A DNA stretch of 9,685 nucleotides, from positions 1 through 9,685 of the forward strand of contig JBBRMT010000175.1 of the NCBI GenBank assembly GCA_038230695.1. Reading direction: 5' to 3'. Positions 7,670 through 9,685 of the stretch are shown one piece after another; position 1 is the first letter of the stretch; the number at the start of each line of letters is the position of its first letter. The notes under the pieces were generated by a model. That model was given only the letters and a program-made list of their open reading frames with translations. It ran no database searches and was not told the DNA's origin. The position numbers and the translations under genes were made by a program. Origin of the DNA: QHBQ01 sp038230695. Lineage in GTDB: Bacteria > Chloroflexota > Chloroflexia > QHBQ01.

Positions 7670-7677
7670 GCAAATTG
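7670..7677. repeat. Left target-site duplication of the IS66 element (GCAAATTG)
   Basis: These 8 bases are repeated exactly at 9151-9158. IS66-family elements characteristically duplicate 8 bp on insertion, so this marks the left edge of the insertion. Confidence 0.93.
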
Positions 7678-7690
7678 GTAACTGCTCATA
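7678..7690 (+). repeat. Left terminal inverted repeat of the IS66 element
   Basis: GTAACTGCTCATA is the exact reverse complement of 9138-9150. Confidence 0.93.
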
Positions 7691-7705
7691 AGGACTTCTG
7701 AGATA

Positions 7706-7714
7706 TGGTAAAAT
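7706..7714 (+). promoter_or_regulatory. Extended -10 promoter of the transposase gene, leaderless
   Basis: TGGTAAAAT forms an extended -10 (TG-N-TAAAAT). The predicted transcription start, 7 bases after the last T, is the A of the ATG at 7721. No good -35 box and no Shine-Dalgarno are visible; the extended TG could compensate for the missing -35. A weak start of this kind is common for transposases, whose expression is kept low. Confidence 0.45.
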
Positions 7715-7720
7715 AGCAGC

Positions 7721-9142
7721 ATGAGTACGGAGAACGAGCTAACTAGTCTGCGCCGCACAGTCGGCAGCCTGCAAATCAGCAACGCCCAGCTTCGTGAGAA
7801 GCAACAGCAACTGGTGATTACCGTGCTGGGCTACGAGCAGACCATTGCCCAATTGCAGCAAGAAATTAGCACCCTTAAGCACGAACTTGAGCAACGCCCC
7901 CCTGCTCCTCCCGCCAAACCGCCCCTCCCTCCCTTCGTCAAGCCCAAGCGCAAGCCCAAAGTAGCCCCTGACCACCTGCGCCCCACTCGCCATCATCAAG
8001 GCCGCACCCTGTTTGAAAAGCCAGAGGTTGTGCCACACGCCTACCCGCAATGTCCCGCTTGTGGCGGTCACCTCAGTGGCGAGAGCCTCTCCTGGCGGCA
8101 CCAAGTCATTGACCTGCCTGCACCCGCTCGGCTGGTGGTGGTGGAGCATCAATACATCAAACGCTACTGCCCCCACTGCGAACAATATTACACCCCCGCA
8201 CCCGCCGAACAAGGCATTGTCATGGGTCAAGCCCGCTTTGGCCCGCGCATAACGGCGTATGTGGGTTGGCTACGCACGGTCGGGCGCATCCCCTACGCGA
8301 TTATCTGCAGCTACCTAAGCGACTTTCACGGCCTGGAAATAAGCGCGGGTGAACTCAATCTGCTGTTGGGGCGACTAGCCAAGCAGGGGGCCGCCGAACG
8401 AGAGGCAATCTACCAACAACTAATGGACAGTCCCAGTCTGCACATTGATGAGACTAGCTGGAAGGTCAATGGTAAGATGGGTTACATCTGGGCGCTGGCG
8501 AACGCGGCGGGGCTGCGCTATTATCACCACAGCATGAGCCGCGCCGGAGTAGTAGCCGAGCAACTGCTGAAAACGTTCAAAGGGGTGTTCCACAGCGACT
8601 TCTATGCGGGCTACAATAGTTGTAAGCAGCCGCGGCAGGCTTGTTGGGTACACCTGCTGCGCGACCTACATGAGCTAGAGGAGAAGCATGGCGAGGCCGA
8701 TGTAGGGCTAAGGGGTTGGGTGGCGGCGCTAAATCGTTTGTATCGCGTGGGCAAGTGGCTAGCGGAGCGCGATGTGGGGCAAGAGGTACGTGAACGCTGG
8801 TACCAGCGCTTGGTGAGCAAGATGCGGGCTTTGGCTAAGCAGTATCAAGGAAGAAAGGAACACCCCGCGCATACCTTGAGCCAGCGGCTGGTAACATTTG
8901 AGCGCAATATGTTCGTCTATGTACGGGTGGTGGGGGTAGTGGCGGACAACAATCTGGCGGAGCGCAGCATCCGTCCGCTGGCGGTTGCCCGCAAGATAAG
9001 CGGGGGCAGTCGCTCAAGTGAGGGCGCGAGTACCCGCATGACCTTGCATACGCTATTTGGCACTTGGGCGGCTAAAGGGCTGAACCCGCTAGGTGAGTGC
9101 CTGCGGATGCTGGGGGTGGAAAACTCCGTTCAGCCAGTATGA
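7721..9142 (+). CDS. IS66-family transposase (TnpC type)
   Basis: The DDE transposase has 473 residues and moves the surrounding element by cutting and joining DNA at its inverted repeats. Residues 1-58 are a leucine-rich coiled coil (LZ_Tnp_IS66-like). Residues 59-80 are a proline- and lysine-rich hinge. A zinc-binding module follows, with C111, C114, C150 and C153 in CPACGG and YCPHCEQ. The catalytic core shows D243 in HIDETSW, D293 in HSDFYAGY and E414 in NNLAERSIRP, the three acidic residues of the family. The C-terminus (TRMTLHTLFGTWAAKGLNPLGECLRML) matches the IS66 C-terminal domain. Length is slightly short but normal for the single-ORF subgroup. The TGA stop (9140-9142) lies inside the right inverted repeat, so the gene fills the element almost completely. 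It points toward, and converges with, the integrase gene. Confidence 0.96.
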   Translation: MSTENELTSLRRTVGSLQISNAQLREKQQQLVITVLGYEQTIAQLQQEISTLKHELEQRPPAPPAKPPLPPFVKPKRKPKVAPDHLRPTRHHQGRTLFEKPEVVPHAYPQCPACGGHLSGESLSWRHQVIDLPAPARLVVVEHQYIKRYCPHCEQYYTPAPAEQGIVMGQARFGPRITAYVGWLRTVGRIPYAIICSYLSDFHGLEISAGELNLLLGRLAKQGAAEREAIYQQLMDSPSLHIDETSWKVNGKMGYIWALANAAGLRYYHHSMSRAGVVAEQLLKTFKGVFHSDFYAGYNSCKQPRQACWVHLLRDLHELEEKHGEADVGLRGWVAALNRLYRVGKWLAERDVGQEVRERWYQRLVSKMRALAKQYQGRKEHPAHTLSQRLVTFERNMFVYVRVVGVVADNNLAERSIRPLAVARKISGGSRSSEGASTRMTLHTLFGTWAAKGLNPLGECLRMLGVENSVQPV

Positions 9143-9150
9143 GCAGTTAC
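9138..9150 (-). repeat. Right terminal inverted repeat of the IS66 element
   Basis: TATGAGCAGTTAC is the exact reverse complement of the left repeat at 7678-7690. It overlaps the last codons and stop of the transposase gene. Confidence 0.93.
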
Positions 9151-9158
9151 GCAAATTG
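9151..9158. repeat. Right target-site duplication of the IS66 element (GCAAATTG)
   Basis: Exact copy of 7670-7677. The next base (C) makes GCAAATTGC, a near-palindrome centred on one A/T pair, which may have been a preferred target. Confidence 0.93.
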
Positions 9159-9164
9159 CTCACT

Positions 9165-9184
9165 GTGCAGGCTATCCCCTGCAC
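9165..9184 (-). terminator. Stem-loop just beyond the integrase stop (possible terminator)
   Basis: GTGCAGG and CCTGCAC form a perfect 7-bp stem with a 6-base loop, 10 bases past the integrase stop codon. No T-tract follows on the minus strand, so it may be a weak or factor-aided terminator, or an mRNA-stabilising hairpin. It was beside the IS66 target site before insertion. Confidence 0.4.
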
Positions 9185-9194
9185 GTAGGGCAAC

Positions 9195-9685
9195 CTAGAT
9201 ACCGAACATATCCCCAATGGCATCAGCGTGCTGGTTCTCGGCGCTGGCAAGCGCGGCCAAATATCTGCCGGTAGTGGCGAGGCTGGCGTGGCCTAGCCTA
9301 GCCTGCACGTCGCTGACCTTCGCCCCGGCCTGCTCCATTGCACGAGCGAAAGTATGCCGCAGGCTGTGAACCTTGGAGACACCGAGGCGGTCGCGGCAGA
9401 TGTTGGCGATGGCCTGCTTGGTGAGCCGCCCGCCAGGGTAGTTGCTTGCCAGTGACACCCACACCGGCGTATCAGCGTCGAGGGTCGGGGTCGCCGCGCC
9501 GTGCAGCTGGTGTAGGTAGGTCATTAGAGTCACACTGACAGAGGTGGTGAGCAGGTCCCGCCCCACCTTGCCGCCTTTCATTCGCCGCCAGGTCAGTTGC
9601 ACCCGCCCATTATCCTGAAGCGCCATCGCCTCGCCAGTCGAGCAGCGCCAGGGCAACTTCGCCGCCGCCCGGTCGCCAGGGCAAC
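9195..9685 (-). CDS. Tyrosine recombinase / phage-type integrase, C-terminal part (runs off the right edge)
   Basis: The frame is open to the window edge, so the start lies outside; the TTG at 9656 is not a convincing start because the reading frame and homology-like sequence continue upstream. Counting residues from that TTG, the fragment has K30 in MKGGK (the catalytic beta-strand lysine), HSLRH (H97, R100), LGHASLATTGRYL with H123, and the nucleophile Y132. These are the second half of the R-K-H-R-H-Y active site; the first arginine (usually in TGxR) must lie beyond the edge. Such enzymes cut and rejoin specific DNA sites by a 3'-phosphotyrosine link. Without the N-terminal half it cannot be told whether it serves an integrated element, a plasmid or chromosome dimer resolution. 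Next to an IS, a mobile-element role is the more likely. A stem-loop follows its stop. Confidence 0.88.
   Translation of the reverse strand, partial: CPGDRAAAKLPWRCSTGEAMALQDNGRVQLTWRRMKGGKVGRDLLTTSVSVTLMTYLHQLHGAATPTLDADTPVWVSLASNYPGGRLTKQAIANICRDRLGVSKVHSLRHTFARAMEQAGAKVSDVQARLGHASLATTGRYLAALASAENQHADAIGDMFGI

Larger units (their letters stand above)
7678..9150 (+). mobile_element. Complete IS66-family insertion sequence (1473 bp, single ORF)
   Basis: The element is bounded by perfect 13-bp terminal inverted repeats, GTAACTGCTCATA at the left and its reverse complement at the right, with scattered further matches inward. IS66 ends typically begin GTAA. Identical 8-bp direct repeats (GCAAATTG) flank it. 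Inside is one transposase gene and none of the tnpA/tnpB accessory genes of classical IS66, which fits the ISBst12-like subgroup. Both ends, the target duplication and the ORF are intact, so the copy is probably recent and potentially active. It landed between the glycosyltransferase and integrase genes without visibly breaking either. Confidence 0.95.

Noticed and set aside
7739..8230. Minus-strand frame of 163 codons opposite the transposase start
   Set aside because: Antisense shadow of the coiled-coil and zinc-finger part of the IS66 transposase; low-complexity translation.
1..9685. CRISPR array, tRNA or rRNA genes, toxin-antitoxin pair or defence cluster
   Set aside because: No regularly spaced repeats, no cloverleaf-like sequence, no rRNA signature and no known defence or toxin-antitoxin genes were recognised on either strand.

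Overview
The window looks like bacterial chromosome with a moderately high GC content and widely spaced genes, most of them on the minus strand. The gene mix suggests Chloroflexota (for example Ktedonobacteria-like or filamentous relatives): a secreted SpvB/YD-repeat protein with a DUF11-like front end, a NarX-NarL type kinase and regulator fused in one protein, a GT-C membrane glycosyltransferase, a single-ORF IS66 element, and two genes whose promoters imply leaderless mRNAs. This assignment is inferred from gene style; there is no rRNA or other marker gene.

Layout from left to right. (1) 74-3055 (-) encodes a 993-residue secreted SpvB-like protein. It ends inside a YD-like repeat array, so it may be shortened. 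(2) 3056-3489 is an intergenic stretch rich in hairpins, with a strong terminator-like stem-loop (3415-3458) behind the next gene. Its + strand hairpins vaguely recall the 3' end of an IS200/IS605 element, but this is weak. (3) 3490-5418 (-) encodes a soluble one-polypeptide two-component system: GAF, HisKA_3, HATPase_c, REC and LuxR-type HTH. It has a good promoter (TTGACA-N17-TAATAT) and a 22-bp dyad just upstream. (4) 5782-7359 (-) encodes a multi-pass GT-C family glycosyltransferase, with a near-consensus promoter placed so that the mRNA should be leaderless. (5) 7360-7677 is a gap with no convincing gene, possibly holding a coding remnant. (6) 7678-9150 is a complete IS66-family element (13-bp perfect terminal repeats, 8-bp target duplication GCAAATTG) carrying one transposase. 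(7) 9195 to the right edge (-) is the C-terminal part of a tyrosine recombinase.

The genes do not form an evident operon: each has its own gap and most have their own candidate signals. The right third (IS66 plus integrase) is mobile-DNA territory. The most distinctive items are the fused kinase/regulator with a possible internal start for a free regulator, the fresh and intact IS66 insertion, and the SpvB-like protein that stops mid-repeat. I did not find a clear new defence or other multi-gene system.
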